Part shown: positions 51,985 to 60,538 of the stretch, piece by piece
Layout of the letters: each line of letters begins with the position of its first letter
Position numbering within the stretch: the stretch's first letter is position 1
Assembly (NCBI GenBank): GCA_902362875.1
Contig: CABIYF010000003.1
Coordinates: 93,032-157,031, forward strand
Direction of reading: 5' to 3'
From: Eubacteriaceae bacterium
GTDB lineage: Bacteria; Bacillota; Clostridia; Lachnospirales; Lachnospiraceae
Length of the DNA stretch: 64,000 nucleotides
Notes under the pieces: generated by a model
Databases searched by the model: none
What the model was told of the DNA's origin: nothing
The model's input: only the letters and a program-made list of their open reading frames with translations
Position numbers and translations under genes: made by a program

Positions 51985-52002
51985 TAGTTCAAATATGAAC
52001 TA
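51985..52002. promoter_or_regulatory. MarR-type operator
   Basis: TAGTTCA-AATA-TGAACTA is a perfect 7-bp inverted repeat with a 4-nt centre, 18 bp in all, the usual size of a MarR site. It lies 15 nt after the -10 box and 23 nt before the marR start. Autorepression is inferred. Confidence 0.7.
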
Positions 52003-52024
52003 AAATAAAAAGAAAGGACAAACA

Positions 52025-52459
52025 ATGAAGATCAACATAGAATTTCCAAGGAAATTATTAGAAGTATACAATGACGTATGTAAACCATTGTGTAAAGAAT
52101 TAAAACTTCCACAAACGGCTTTCGATATTCTGATGTTTTTAGCAAATAACCCACAGTATCAGACGGCCAGAGATATTGTGAAGATCAGAAATATCAAGGC
52201 GAATCTGGTATCGATCAATGTAGACAGATTGGTGCAGGAAGGTTATCTCATAAGAGAGGAAGTCAAAGGAGACCGAAGGAAGACCAAACTGATCTGTACA
52301 AAACAGGCACAGCCAGTGATCAAACAAGGACAGAAATTGCAGAAAGATTTTGTAGACCAGATTTTTGCCAATACAAGTCAGGAAGAAAAACAGGTTTTTA
52401 TCAAAGTGATGGAAACAATGGATAAAAATCTCAATTATATTTTGAAAGGTGGACAATAA
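52025..52459 (+). CDS. MarR-family transcriptional regulator
   Basis: A 144-residue winged-helix regulator: 'ARDIVKIRNIKANLVSINVDRLVQEGYL' (recognition helix) and wing 'EVKGDRRKTKLICT' with the conserved D-R-R. MarR proteins respond to small ligands or oxidants. The TauE/SafE-type exporter gene follows directly and is the likely target. RBS AAAGGAC precedes ATG. Confidence 0.88.
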   Translation: MKINIEFPRKLLEVYNDVCKPLCKELKLPQTAFDILMFLANNPQYQTARDIVKIRNIKANLVSINVDRLVQEGYLIREEVKGDRRKTKLICTKQAQPVIKQGQKLQKDFVDQIFANTSQEEKQVFIKVMETMDKNLNYILKGGQ

Positions 52460-52460
52460 G

Positions 52461-53237
52461 ATGAAATTATTATTAACGATCATCGTAACATTTTTTGCAG
52501 GAATGGGAGCAGGACTTGGAACGGGATTTGCAGGGATGAGTGCAGCGGCCGTGATCAGTCCAATGCTGATTACATTTCTTGGGATGGAACCATATATGGC
52601 AGTTGGAATCGCATTATCATCAGATGTACTGGCGAGTGCAGTTTCCGCTTATATTTATGGAAAAAATAAGAACCTTGATATAAAAAATGGTATCATCATG
52701 ATGATAAGTGTGCTAACATTTACAGTAGTAGGAAGTTATATTGCAAGCTTGCTGCCATCTGCAACGATGGGAAGTTTTTCTGTATTTATGACGTTCATGT
52801 TAGGAATAAAGTTTATCGTAAGACCAGTCATGACAACGAAAGAAGCCATGCAGGGAGTTTCTGCAAAGAAACGTGTGATCCAGTCCATTGTCTGTGGAGT
52901 GATCATCGGATTGATCTGTGGATTTGTAGGTGCAGGTGGTGGAATGATGATGCTGCTGATTTTAACAAGTGTCTTAGGTTATGAGTTAAAGACAGCGGTA
53001 GGAACCAGTGTATTTATTATGGCATTCACTGCATTTACAGGAGCAGCATCACACTTTATGATCGGCGGGGCACCAGACTGGACGGTATTTATTCTGTGCG
53101 TTGTATTTACACTGATGTGGGCAAGGATCGCAGCACGATTCGCCAATAAGGCAACTCCGGAGACATTAAACCGTGCAACAGGAGTGATCCTTGTGATCTT
53201 AGGGCTTGTAGTATTAGGATTTTCTATGTTCGCATAA
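52461..53237 (+). CDS. TauE/SafE-family anion permease
   Basis: A 258-residue membrane protein with about eight helices, in two halves each with a 'GxGxGxG/GAGGGMMM' motif: 'GMGAGLGTGFAGMSAAAVISP' (G-A-G-L-G-T-G-F) and 'CGFVGAGGGMMMLLILT'. Members transport sulfite, sulfoacetate or similar anions; the ligand is unknown here. The frame opens at 52449 but AAAGGTGG places the start at ATG 52461, 1 nt after marR. Confidence 0.85.
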   Translation: MKLLLTIIVTFFAGMGAGLGTGFAGMSAAAVISPMLITFLGMEPYMAVGIALSSDVLASAVSAYIYGKNKNLDIKNGIIMMISVLTFTVVGSYIASLLPSATMGSFSVFMTFMLGIKFIVRPVMTTKEAMQGVSAKKRVIQSIVCGVIIGLICGFVGAGGGMMMLLILTSVLGYELKTAVGTSVFIMAFTAFTGAASHFMIGGAPDWTVFILCVVFTLMWARIAARFANKATPETLNRATGVILVILGLVVLGFSMFA

Positions 53238-53269
53238 CAATACTTACAATGGAAGGAAGATAATTTGTG

Positions 53270-54040
53270 ATGAAGAAAAATTTAGTCGTGATCGAAGAGT
53301 TGAAGAAACAAGGAAAAGCATTACTTGATGCGAGAAGAGATAATTTTGTCAAACAAAATCTTTTATCCGATGAATTTTTAGATATGGTACAGAAAAATAA
53401 GAAACCATTTGATCTTTTGATGTCTTATTATGAATGCGCGATCATGGAGATCGAGACAAAGTTCAGAGTACTAAATCATGAACTATCCTTAGAATACGAT
53501 GGAAATCCAATCGAAAGCATCAAAACAAGAGTCAAATCCTATGACAGCATCATGAAGAAGATTCGCAGAAAAGATATTCCAGTCAGTTTAGAATCAATTG
53601 AAGAAAATATCCGTGATATCGCAGGAGTCAGAGTCATCTGTTCATTTCCAGATGATATTTATGCACTGGCAGAAAGTTTCTTGAGACAAGATGATATCGT
53701 ACTGATCGAGAAGAAAGACTATATTAAGAATCCAAAACCAAGCGGATACCGAAGCCTGCATCTGATCGTACAAGTACCGATCTTTTTACAAAATGAAAAG
53801 AAAATGGTGTATGTAGAAGTACAGTTTCGAACCATTGCCATGGATTTCTGGGCAAGTCTTGATCACAAGATGCGTTACAAAAAAGAATTATCCAGTGAAG
53901 AAGTGGAAATTCTTCAGGAAGAATTATATGATTGTGCGAGACAAAGTGCGGCATTAGATGAGAGAATGCAGGGAATCAGGGATCGGATTGCAAACAAACA
54001 GAGAAGTGAAACACTATTAATAGAAGATAAGAAGATGTAA
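53270..54040 (+). CDS. Small alarmone synthetase (RelQ/YjbM-like (p)ppGpp synthetase)
   Basis: A 256-residue protein with the RelA/SpoT synthetase domain only: 'SIKTRVKSYDSIMKKIRRKD', 'IRDIAGVRVICSFPDDIY', 'PKPSGYRSLHLIVQVP' and 'VEVQFRTIAMDFWASLDHK'. It transfers pyrophosphate from ATP to GTP/GDP. No HD domain. A separate HD hydrolase lies at 39525. ATG 53270 follows GGAAGGA; a GTG one codon upstream is possible. Ended by a strong terminator. Confidence 0.9.
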   Translation: MKKNLVVIEELKKQGKALLDARRDNFVKQNLLSDEFLDMVQKNKKPFDLLMSYYECAIMEIETKFRVLNHELSLEYDGNPIESIKTRVKSYDSIMKKIRRKDIPVSLESIEENIRDIAGVRVICSFPDDIYALAESFLRQDDIVLIEKKDYIKNPKPSGYRSLHLIVQVPIFLQNEKKMVYVEVQFRTIAMDFWASLDHKMRYKKELSSEEVEILQEELYDCARQSAALDERMQGIRDRIANKQRSETLLIEDKKM

Positions 54041-54046
54041 CAGAAA

Positions 54047-54098
54047 AAATATCCTGTATTATCAGAGAAATGACAGTTGATAATGCAGGATATTTTTG
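54047..54098 (+). terminator. Intrinsic terminator after the alarmone synthetase gene
   Basis: AAATATCCTGTATTATCA (54047-54064) pairs with TGATAATGCAGGATATTT (54078-54095) with one mismatch, then T-rich. Confidence 0.85.
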
Positions 54099-54133
54099 TT
54101 GTGCTATAATGAAACAAAAGGAGATAAAAAAAT

Positions 54134-54417
54134 ATGTGGATACTATACGCGGCAGGTTCGTCATTTTTTGCAGGTATCACAGCGATTCTTGCAAAATGTG
54201 GGATCAAGAAGACAGATTCAGACGTGGCAACAGGAGCTTCATGGTTATGTTATTACAGGATGGATTAGCAAGTGTCGTTGTGCCGATCGATAAACTTAGT
54301 ATTCTTGTTACTATTATATTTTCAAGGATCGTATTTGGAGAGAGGTTAAATAAAAAATCACTGATCGGACTTGGATTGATTGTTGCAGGGACGATATTGT
54401 TAAGTTTGATTTCATAA
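54134..54417 (+). pseudogene. EamA-family transporter remnant
   Basis: ATG 54134 with AAAAGGAGA starts 'MWILYAAGSSFFAGITAILA', a typical EamA first helix. After 'TDSDVATG' more than half of the protein is missing: the text jumps to 'ASWLCYYR' and, after a further small deletion with frame change, to 'GLASVVVPIDKLSILVTIIF' and 'GERLNKKSLIGLGLIVAG', the C-terminal helices. A complete single-unit EamA protein has about 140 residues or more. Two deletions and a frame change make it nonfunctional. Confidence 0.8.
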
Positions 54418-54424
54418 ATTATCA

Positions 54425-54453
54425 TTGGAATTTTCGATTGTCTGTGATAGAAT
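54425..54453 (+). promoter_or_regulatory. Sigma-A promoter of trkA-trkH
   Basis: TTGGAA, 17 nt, TAGAAT, 66 nt before the trkA start. No known potassium-related riboswitch fold is apparent in the leader. Confidence 0.65.
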
Positions 54454-54518
54454 AGGACAAGTATTAAAAAAAGTATAAAAATTTGTTAAGAAAGTGTTAA
54501 TGAATTGAGGGTAAAAAA

Positions 54519-55880
54519 ATGAATATTATCATTGTTGGGTGTGGTAGAATTGGTTCTACACTTGTTGAGGAATTAAGTGGAGAGAACCATGACATTTCCA
54601 TTATTGATGAGAAGGCAGATGTTGTACAGAAACTTGCAGAGACACATGATGTATTAGGAGTCATTGGAAATGGAGCAAGTTACAATATTTTGTCTGAAGC
54701 AGGGGTTGAGACAGCAGATATTATTATTGCAGTCACAAACTCAGACGAATTAAATCTCTTATGTTGCCTGATCGCAAAGAAAACAGGAAAATGTGAGACT
54801 GTTGCGAGAGTCAGAAATCCTGTTTACTATGATGAGATCAGCTTTATTAAAGAAGAGATGGGAATTTCTGTTGTACTGAATCCGGAATTAGGTGCTGCAT
54901 ATGAGATTGCGAGATTACTAAGATTTCCTTCTGCAATGGAAGTAAATAAATTTTCACAGGGACGTATTGAAATGTTAAAATATCGTATCCCTCACAATTC
55001 CAGATTAGATGGAATGTCACTGATTGATGTCAGCAATCAGTTAAACTGCGAGATTCTGATCTGTGCAGTAGAACGTAAGAAAGAGCTAATCATTCCAAAT
55101 GGTTCTTTCCAGCTTAAGGAAAAGGATATTATTTCTTTTGTAGGGAGACCGAACTGTGCAATGCAGTTTTTTAGAAAGATTGGGGAGAAGGAGAATCAGG
55201 TTCATGAAGCAATGATCGTTGGAGGCAGCAAGATTGGATTTTATTTATCCAAATTACTGGTATCCAGTGGAATCGGGGTCAAGCTGATCGACAAAGATAA
55301 GAAACAATGTGAGAAATTAAACGAGAGTATCCCAGATGCTATGATCATTCATGGAAATGGAAATGACCATGATATGCTGATTGAAGAAGGATTAATGGAT
55401 GTTGATGCATTTATCGCACTGACGAATCATGATGAAGAGAATATCTTTTTATCTTTATATGCACAAGGACAGTGTGATGCAAAACTGGTAACAAAGGTAC
55501 AGAAATTAAATTATGATGCCATGATCGAACGATTAGATCTTGGAAGCATGATCTATCCAGAGTATTTGACAGCACAGTATATTGTCCAGTATGTAAGAGC
55601 AAGACAGAATTCGATCGGAAGTAATATCGAGAACTTATATAAACTTATGGATGGACGAGCAGAAGCCTTGGAATTCCATATTCAGAAAGGTTCGCCAGTT
55701 ATTGGAGTACCGATCAAAGATCTTCCATTGATCAAGAATCTGTTAGTCTGCAGTATTTACCGTAATGGAAGAGCAATGATTCCAAATGGGCAGGATCATA
55801 TGGAAGAAGATGACCTTGTTGTTGTCGTTACAACCAAAAAAGGATTACACGATGTCAAAGACATCTTAAAGAGAGGGTAA
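54519..55880 (+). CDS. trkA: Trk potassium uptake regulatory protein TrkA
   Basis: A 453-residue cytoplasmic protein with two copies of RCK_N plus RCK_C: first Rossmann motif 'IIVGCGRIGSTLVEEL' (residue 3), second 'MIVGGSKIGFYLSKLL' (about 231). It binds NAD(H)/ATP and gates the TrkH channel. Length is that of the classic double-domain TrkA. trkH follows after 14 nt with RBS GGAGG. Confidence 0.95.
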   Translation: MNIIIVGCGRIGSTLVEELSGENHDISIIDEKADVVQKLAETHDVLGVIGNGASYNILSEAGVETADIIIAVTNSDELNLLCCLIAKKTGKCETVARVRNPVYYDEISFIKEEMGISVVLNPELGAAYEIARLLRFPSAMEVNKFSQGRIEMLKYRIPHNSRLDGMSLIDVSNQLNCEILICAVERKKELIIPNGSFQLKEKDIISFVGRPNCAMQFFRKIGEKENQVHEAMIVGGSKIGFYLSKLLVSSGIGVKLIDKDKKQCEKLNESIPDAMIIHGNGNDHDMLIEEGLMDVDAFIALTNHDEENIFLSLYAQGQCDAKLVTKVQKLNYDAMIERLDLGSMIYPEYLTAQYIVQYVRARQNSIGSNIENLYKLMDGRAEALEFHIQKGSPVIGVPIKDLPLIKNLLVCSIYRNGRAMIPNGQDHMEEDDLVVVVTTKKGLHDVKDILKRG

Positions 55881-55894
55881 TGGAGGCAGGATAA

Positions 55895-57367
55895 ATGAAT
55901 TTTTCAATGATTCGGTATGTAATAGGGCTGGTGATGCTTTTTGAGAGTGCATTTTTATCACTGCCATGTATTGTTGCATTAATCTATCATGAGAAGAAAG
56001 GTTTTTCCTTCTGGATCATGTTATTTGTATGTCTGATCATCGGAATTCTTTTAGTAATGAAGAAACCAAAGAAGACAGTATACTATGCAAAAGAAGGATT
56101 TTTAACCGTTGCGATCAGCTGGATCGTGATGAGTTTTTTTGGAGCACTTCCTTTTGTGATTAACGGAGATATTCCATCAGTTGTAGATGCGATGTTTGAG
56201 ACTGTTTCTGGATTTACAACAACAGGATCGAGTATTCTGACAGATGTAGAAGCACTGGCAAGATGCAGTCTGTTCTGGCGAAGCTTTACCCATTGGGTTG
56301 GTGGTATGGGTGTGTTTATATTCGTACTTGCCGTTATGCCATTGGTTGGTGGACAGAATATCCATCTGATGAGAGCAGAAAGCCCGGGGCCATCCGTTGG
56401 GAAACTGGTTCCTAAGATCAGAAAGACGTCCATGATCTTATATAAGATTTATATTTTTATGACGATTGTTATGGTAGGATTATTACTTCTTGGAAGACTT
56501 CCACTGTTTGACTCCTTATTACTAGCATTTGGTACAGCGGGAACTGGTGGATTTTCTGTATTGAATTCAGGATGTGCATCTTACTCACCATACATACAAT
56601 ATCTGATCGCCATCTTTATGATCTTATTTGGAGTCAATTTTAACGTATATTATTTTATATTGATCAAGAAATTTAAAGATGCAATTCATTATGAAGAATT
56701 AAAATATTATTTATTATTTATCGGTGCATCTGTGGCAATGATCACTTATAACATCCACAGCTTATTTCCAACGATCGAGCAGGCATTCCGCCATGCATTA
56801 TTCCAGGTTGGAACAGTGATCACAACAACAGGATATGCATCCACAGACTTTAACCAGTGGCCGGAATTTTCAAAATTTATTCTGGTAATGCTGATGTTTT
56901 CAGGAGCATGTGCCGGAAGTACTGGTGGAGGTATGAAAGTATCAAGACTTGTCATTATGTTAAAGACAGTTAAGAAAGAATTACTTTCTTATTTACATCC
57001 AAGAACTGTACGCAAAGTTAAATTTAATGGACGAGTAGTAGAGCACGAAGTTATTCGTGGAATCAATGTTTATATGATCGCATATGCATTTATTTTAATG
57101 TTCTCAGTGTTGATCGTTTCAATAGATAATTTTGATTTTACAAGTAACTTCACGGCAGTTGTAGCTACATTGAATAATATTGGACCAGGACTTAATATCG
57201 TCGGTCCGACAGGAAACTTTTCTATGTATTCAGATCTGTCAAAGATTGTGATGATCTTCGATATGCTGGCAGGAAGACTGGAATTATTCCCAATGTTATT
57301 ATTGATCAATCCATACACATGGAAAGAAATGAAATTAAAGAAAAACAAGAGAAAAGGCCGCAGCTAA
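55895..57367 (+). CDS. trkH: Trk potassium transporter membrane subunit TrkH
   Basis: A 490-residue membrane protein with four selectivity-filter-like loops: 'SGFTTTGSSIL', 'GTAGTGGFSVLN', 'VGTVITTTGYASTDF' and 'TLNNIGPGLNIVGP'. 'SFTHWVGGMGVFIF' is also typical. It conducts K+ uptake under TrkA control. Its stop codon lies inside the loop of the terminator 57352-57376. Confidence 0.95.
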   Translation: MNFSMIRYVIGLVMLFESAFLSLPCIVALIYHEKKGFSFWIMLFVCLIIGILLVMKKPKKTVYYAKEGFLTVAISWIVMSFFGALPFVINGDIPSVVDAMFETVSGFTTTGSSILTDVEALARCSLFWRSFTHWVGGMGVFIFVLAVMPLVGGQNIHLMRAESPGPSVGKLVPKIRKTSMILYKIYIFMTIVMVGLLLLGRLPLFDSLLLAFGTAGTGGFSVLNSGCASYSPYIQYLIAIFMILFGVNFNVYYFILIKKFKDAIHYEELKYYLLFIGASVAMITYNIHSLFPTIEQAFRHALFQVGTVITTTGYASTDFNQWPEFSKFILVMLMFSGACAGSTGGGMKVSRLVIMLKTVKKELLSYLHPRTVRKVKFNGRVVEHEVIRGINVYMIAYAFILMFSVLIVSIDNFDFTSNFTAVVATLNNIGPGLNIVGPTGNFSMYSDLSKIVMIFDMLAGRLELFPMLLLINPYTWKEMKLKKNKRKGRS

Positions 57368-57378
57368 TGGCCTTTTTT
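57352..57378 (+). terminator. Terminator overlapping the trkH stop codon
   Basis: AAAAGGCC (57352-57359) and GGCCTTTT (57369-57376) form a perfect 8-bp stem whose loop contains the TAA stop of trkH; six T follow. The last codons (K-G-R-S) are thus part of the stem. Confidence 0.8.
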
Positions 57379-57473
57379 CTTATTTATCGGTAATTTATGA
57401 GACAAACCTTTCTTTTTCTTTCGTTATATAATAAAATAAGAATAATAAAAAAGGAAATGGAATGGAGGAGCAT

Positions 57474-57743
57474 ATGAAACGTAATACAGATTTTATGCTT
57501 CGTGATATTGCAGGCGAAGTAATTCTTGTGCCAACAGGAGCTGCAACCCAGCAGTTTAATGGAATGATCACATTGAATGAAGTGGCAGCATTTATCTGGA
57601 AGAATTTAGATGAATCGGAATCAAGTGAGATATTAGTTGATAAGATTATGGATGAATTTGAAGTAGACAGGGAAACTGCAACGAGAGATGTCATAGGATT
57701 TGTAAGTGCCCTGTACGAGCGTGGATTGGTATTAGACGAATGA
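57474..57743 (+). CDS. PqqD-like protein (RiPP recognition element fold)
   Basis: An 89-residue protein of the PqqD family: 'MLRDIAGEVILVPTGAATQQFNGMITLNEVAAFIW' and 'VDKIMDEFEVDRETATRDVIGFVSALYERGLV' (motifs shown by L-N-E-V-A-A-F-I-W and D-V-x-x-F-V). In RiPP pathways such domains hold the leader peptide. No precursor peptide or radical SAM enzyme is adjacent; only an S24/S26-type protease gene, overlapping by 4 nt. GGAGG fixes ATG 57474, although the frame opens at 57462. Confidence 0.85.
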   Translation: MKRNTDFMLRDIAGEVILVPTGAATQQFNGMITLNEVAAFIWKNLDESESSEILVDKIMDEFEVDRETATRDVIGFVSALYERGLVLDE

Positions 57744-58180
57744 GACAGATAGCAAATGATGTTTATATTCCGGTATTAAAAGAACTGGTGGAAGAGGGCA
57801 AAGAAGTCAGTATGATGATCAGCGGGAGCAGCATGAACCCATTTTTGATCCATCACAGGGATTATATTTTGATGAAGAGACCGGAAGAAGAATTAAAACC
57901 AGGAGATATGGTATTTTTTCAGAGAAAAGACGGAGCGTATGTGATGCATCGGATTCATCATATCGACAAAGACGGAAAGTTATTTATCATTGGAGATGCA
58001 CAGACAGACATGGAAGGCCCGATTGATAAGGAACAAGTTTTCGCAGTCGTCATCAAAGTACAGAGAAAAGGAAAATGGATCGCACCGGGAGATTTCTGGT
58101 GGGAGTTTTTTGAACATATCTGGCTGCATTTGATTCCATTTCGAAGAGTGTTGATGAAATTATATAGAATACGAGGATAA
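57740..58180 (+). CDS. S24/S26-type signal peptidase-like protein
   Basis: A 146-residue protein with 'MMISGSSMNPFL' (catalytic Ser S31) and 'YVMHRIHHID' (His 70 at the position of the general base in SipW/ER-type S26 peptidases). 'IIGDAQTDMEGPI' is the usual box near the end. No N-terminal membrane helix; a hydrophobic, Trp-rich C-terminus may contact the membrane. Start overlaps the PqqD-like gene (ATGA), so both are one unit. Substrate unknown; it may process a peptide carried by the PqqD-like partner. Confidence 0.75.
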   Translation: MRQIANDVYIPVLKELVEEGKEVSMMISGSSMNPFLIHHRDYILMKRPEEELKPGDMVFFQRKDGAYVMHRIHHIDKDGKLFIIGDAQTDMEGPIDKEQVFAVVIKVQRKGKWIAPGDFWWEFFEHIWLHLIPFRRVLMKLYRIRG

Positions 58181-58184
58181 AGGG

Positions 58185-58217
58185 TGGTAATATTTTCCTT
58201 ATTACCATTCTTTTTTG
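58185..58217 (+). terminator. Intrinsic terminator after the S26-like gene
   Basis: TGGTAATA (58185-58192) pairs perfectly with TATTACCA (58200-58207), followed by T-rich sequence. Confidence 0.8.
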
Positions 58218-58290
58218 TTATCAGACATAGATTTTTTTCTCATTTTATAGTATCCTTAAAAGTAAAAGATACAAAACAGGAGGAAGATCA

Positions 58291-58767
58291 ATGGGACGTG
58301 TATTTAAATTCCATAATGACGTAGATACAGATCAGATCATCGCGTCACAATATTTGTTATTACCAAATATTGAAGAGATGAAAGTATATACTTTTGAATC
58401 AATCGATAAAGACTTTGCCAAGAAGGTAAAAGAAGGAGATATTGTTGTAGCAGGAGAGAACTTTGGATGCGGATCATCCAGAGAGCAGGCACCAAGCGTA
58501 TTAAAAGCCCTAGGTGTCAAAGCAGTGGTAGCCAAATCATTTGCAAGAATCTTCTATAGAAACTCAATCAACATTGGATTACCAGTGATCATCAGCAAAG
58601 ACTTATACGATAAAGTGGAAGACGGAGCTGACATTGATATCAACCTGTCTGAAGGATGGATCAAAACAGAAAACGAAACCCTTCCATGTACCAAACTGCC
58701 ACCATATATGCAGAATATTCTGGATCACGGCGGATTGATCAATTTCTTAAATGAAGGGGAGGAATAG
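58291..58767 (+). CDS. leuD: 3-isopropylmalate dehydratase-type small subunit (copy 1)
   Basis: A 158-residue aconitase swivel-domain protein: '[19 protein letters not shown]' and '[22 protein letters not shown]', followed by '[16 protein letters not shown]'. It forms a hydro-lyase with the large subunit at 58772. The substrate loop after Y-L is 'LLPNIEEM'. Members act on isopropylmalate, homoaconitate, methylmalates or related acids. RBS GGAGG. No leuA or leuB is in view, so leucine synthesis is not certain. Confidence 0.85.
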   Translation: MGRVFKFHNDVDTDQIIASQYLLLPNIEEMKVYTFESIDKDFAKKVKEGDIVVAGENFGCGSSREQAPSVLKALGVKAVVAKSFARIFYRNSINIGLPVIISKDLYDKVEDGADIDINLSEGWIKTENETLPCTKLPPYMQNILDHGGLINFLNEGEE

Positions 58768-58771
58768 TAAC

Positions 58772-60022
58772 ATGGGAATGACCATCGGAGAAAAGATTAT
58801 CGCAAGAGCTGCGAAAGTAGATCAGGTAAAAGCAGGAGAGATCCATACAATCGAAGTTGACCGCTTAATGAGTAATGACGGAACAACACATTTGACAATT
58901 GATATGTACCATAACCAGTTAAAACATCCAAAGATCGCAGACAAGGACAAACTGGTATTTATCATGGACCACAACGTGCCTGCAGAGAATCCAAAGACAG
59001 CAGTAGCACACAGAAAGATGCGTAATTTCGCAAAAGAACATCAGATCAAATTATATGAAGGAAAAGGTGTCTGTCATCAGATCATGGTAGAAAATCATGT
59101 ATGCCCAGGAGAATTTATCATGGGTGCAGACTCTCATACATGTACATACGGAGCATTAGGAGCATTCGGTACAGGAATCGGATGTACTGATTTCTTATAT
59201 GCTATGGTAACAGGACAGTCTTGGGTATTAGTACCAGATACGATTCGTTTTAACCTGCATGGTAAATTAAGAGAAGGTGTATACGCCAGAGATTTAATGC
59301 TTTCTATCATTGGAATGGTTGGAGCAAATGGATGTAACTACAAGATCATGGAATTTGCTGGAGAAGGTGCTCATAACCTTGATATCGACGAGCGTTTAGT
59401 TCTTTGTAACCTTGCAGTCGAAGCAGGAGCTAAGACAGGAATTGTTGAACCAGATGAGAAAGTCGTAGAATATGTAGAAAGCCGCGGAAGAAAAGCAGAG
59501 AACTTATTCAAGAGTGATGACGATGCCGTATTTGAGAAAGTATACGATATTAACTTAGACGAGATCAAACCAGTTGTTGCAAGACCTCATCAGATCGATG
59601 ATGTGGTAGATGCCAAAGAAGTTAATGATGTGAAGATTGATGAAGCATTCTTAGGATCATGCAACAACGGACGTATCGAAGAATTAAGAGTTGCAGCCGA
59701 AATCTTAAAAGGAAAGAAAGTCAGTGACAGCGTAAGATTCTTAATCGCACCAGCTTCCAATGAAGTTTATATGCAGGCATTAGATGAAGGGCTGATCGAC
59801 ATTTTCATGGAATCCGGAGCAATGGTTATGAACTGCAACTGCAGCGTTTGCTGGGGAAGCTGCCAGGGTGTCATCGGTAAAGATGAAGTTTTAATTTCCA
59901 CAGGAACAAGAAACTTCAAAGGACGTGCAGGACATCCAGATTCTTATGTATATTTAGGATCCGCGGCAACAGTTACTGCATCCGCAATCGCAGGTAAGAT
60001 CACAACAGCAGATGAGATTTAA
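58772..60022 (+). CDS. leuC: 3-isopropylmalate dehydratase-type large subunit (copy 1, divergent)
   Basis: A 416-residue aconitase-family subunit: 'FIMDHNVPAENPKTA', 'GADSHTCTYGALGAFGTGIG'. The cluster Cys are present: 'FLGSCNNGRIEEL' and 'CNCSVCWGSCQGV'. The first differs from the common G-S-C-T-N-G-R, and the second from the common N-P-G-C-x-x-C. GGGGAGG and ATG 58772 set the start. It may act on a substrate other than isopropylmalate. It is followed by a second small/large pair. Confidence 0.8.
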   Translation: MGMTIGEKIIARAAKVDQVKAGEIHTIEVDRLMSNDGTTHLTIDMYHNQLKHPKIADKDKLVFIMDHNVPAENPKTAVAHRKMRNFAKEHQIKLYEGKGVCHQIMVENHVCPGEFIMGADSHTCTYGALGAFGTGIGCTDFLYAMVTGQSWVLVPDTIRFNLHGKLREGVYARDLMLSIIGMVGANGCNYKIMEFAGEGAHNLDIDERLVLCNLAVEAGAKTGIVEPDEKVVEYVESRGRKAENLFKSDDDAVFEKVYDINLDEIKPVVARPHQIDDVVDAKEVNDVKIDEAFLGSCNNGRIEELRVAAEILKGKKVSDSVRFLIAPASNEVYMQALDEGLIDIFMESGAMVMNCNCSVCWGSCQGVIGKDEVLISTGTRNFKGRAGHPDSYVYLGSAATVTASAIAGKITTADEI

Positions 60023-60042
60023 GAGAGAAGGATAGAATAGAT

Positions 60043-60534
60043 ATGGAACAGTTTAAAGGTAAGGTTTGGGTGCTTGGAGACGATATCGATACAGATATCA
60101 TCATCCCAACAGAATATCTGGCACTTCCAACCGTAGAAGATATGAAACAGTACGGATTTTCTCCACTTCGTCCAGAATTAGCAGGACAGATTGGGGAAGG
60201 AGATATTATCGTAGCAGGAAGCAACTTTGGATGCGGTTCTTCCAGAGAACAGGCACCAGAGATCATTAAAGCATTAAAAGTAAAATGCGTCATTGCCAAA
60301 TCATTTGCACGTATTTTCTTCCGTAACTCCATCAACAACGGATTACTGTTGATCGAGAATGACAAGATTCAGGATGCAGTCAAAGAAGGTGACGAGATCG
60401 AAGTTACTTTAGGAGAGAAGATCACACATAACGGTACAGATTATGAAATCCATTCTCTTCCAGATAACTTAATGGAGATCATCAATGCAGGCGGATTAGT
60501 AGAAGCCATGAAGAAAAGAAACGGGGTGAAATAA
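60043..60534 (+). CDS. leuD: 3-isopropylmalate dehydratase-type small subunit (copy 2)
   Basis: A 163-residue swivel-domain protein: 'VLGDDIDTDIIIPTEYLALP', '[20 protein letters not shown]', 'FARIFFRNSINNGLLLIEN'. It is clearly paralogous to the protein at 58291 but with loop 'ALPTVEDM'. Partner of the large subunit 4 nt downstream. RBS AGAAGGAT. Confidence 0.85.
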   Translation: MEQFKGKVWVLGDDIDTDIIIPTEYLALPTVEDMKQYGFSPLRPELAGQIGEGDIIVAGSNFGCGSSREQAPEIIKALKVKCVIAKSFARIFFRNSINNGLLLIENDKIQDAVKEGDEIEVTLGEKITHNGTDYEIHSLPDNLMEIINAGGLVEAMKKRNGVK

Positions 60535-60538
60535 AGAT

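Noticed and set aside
54070..54417. Single plus-strand frame of 115 codons before trkA as a real gene
   Set aside because: Its first half is the wrong frame through the EamA start and terminator; only the last part is EamA-like. The locus is a remnant.
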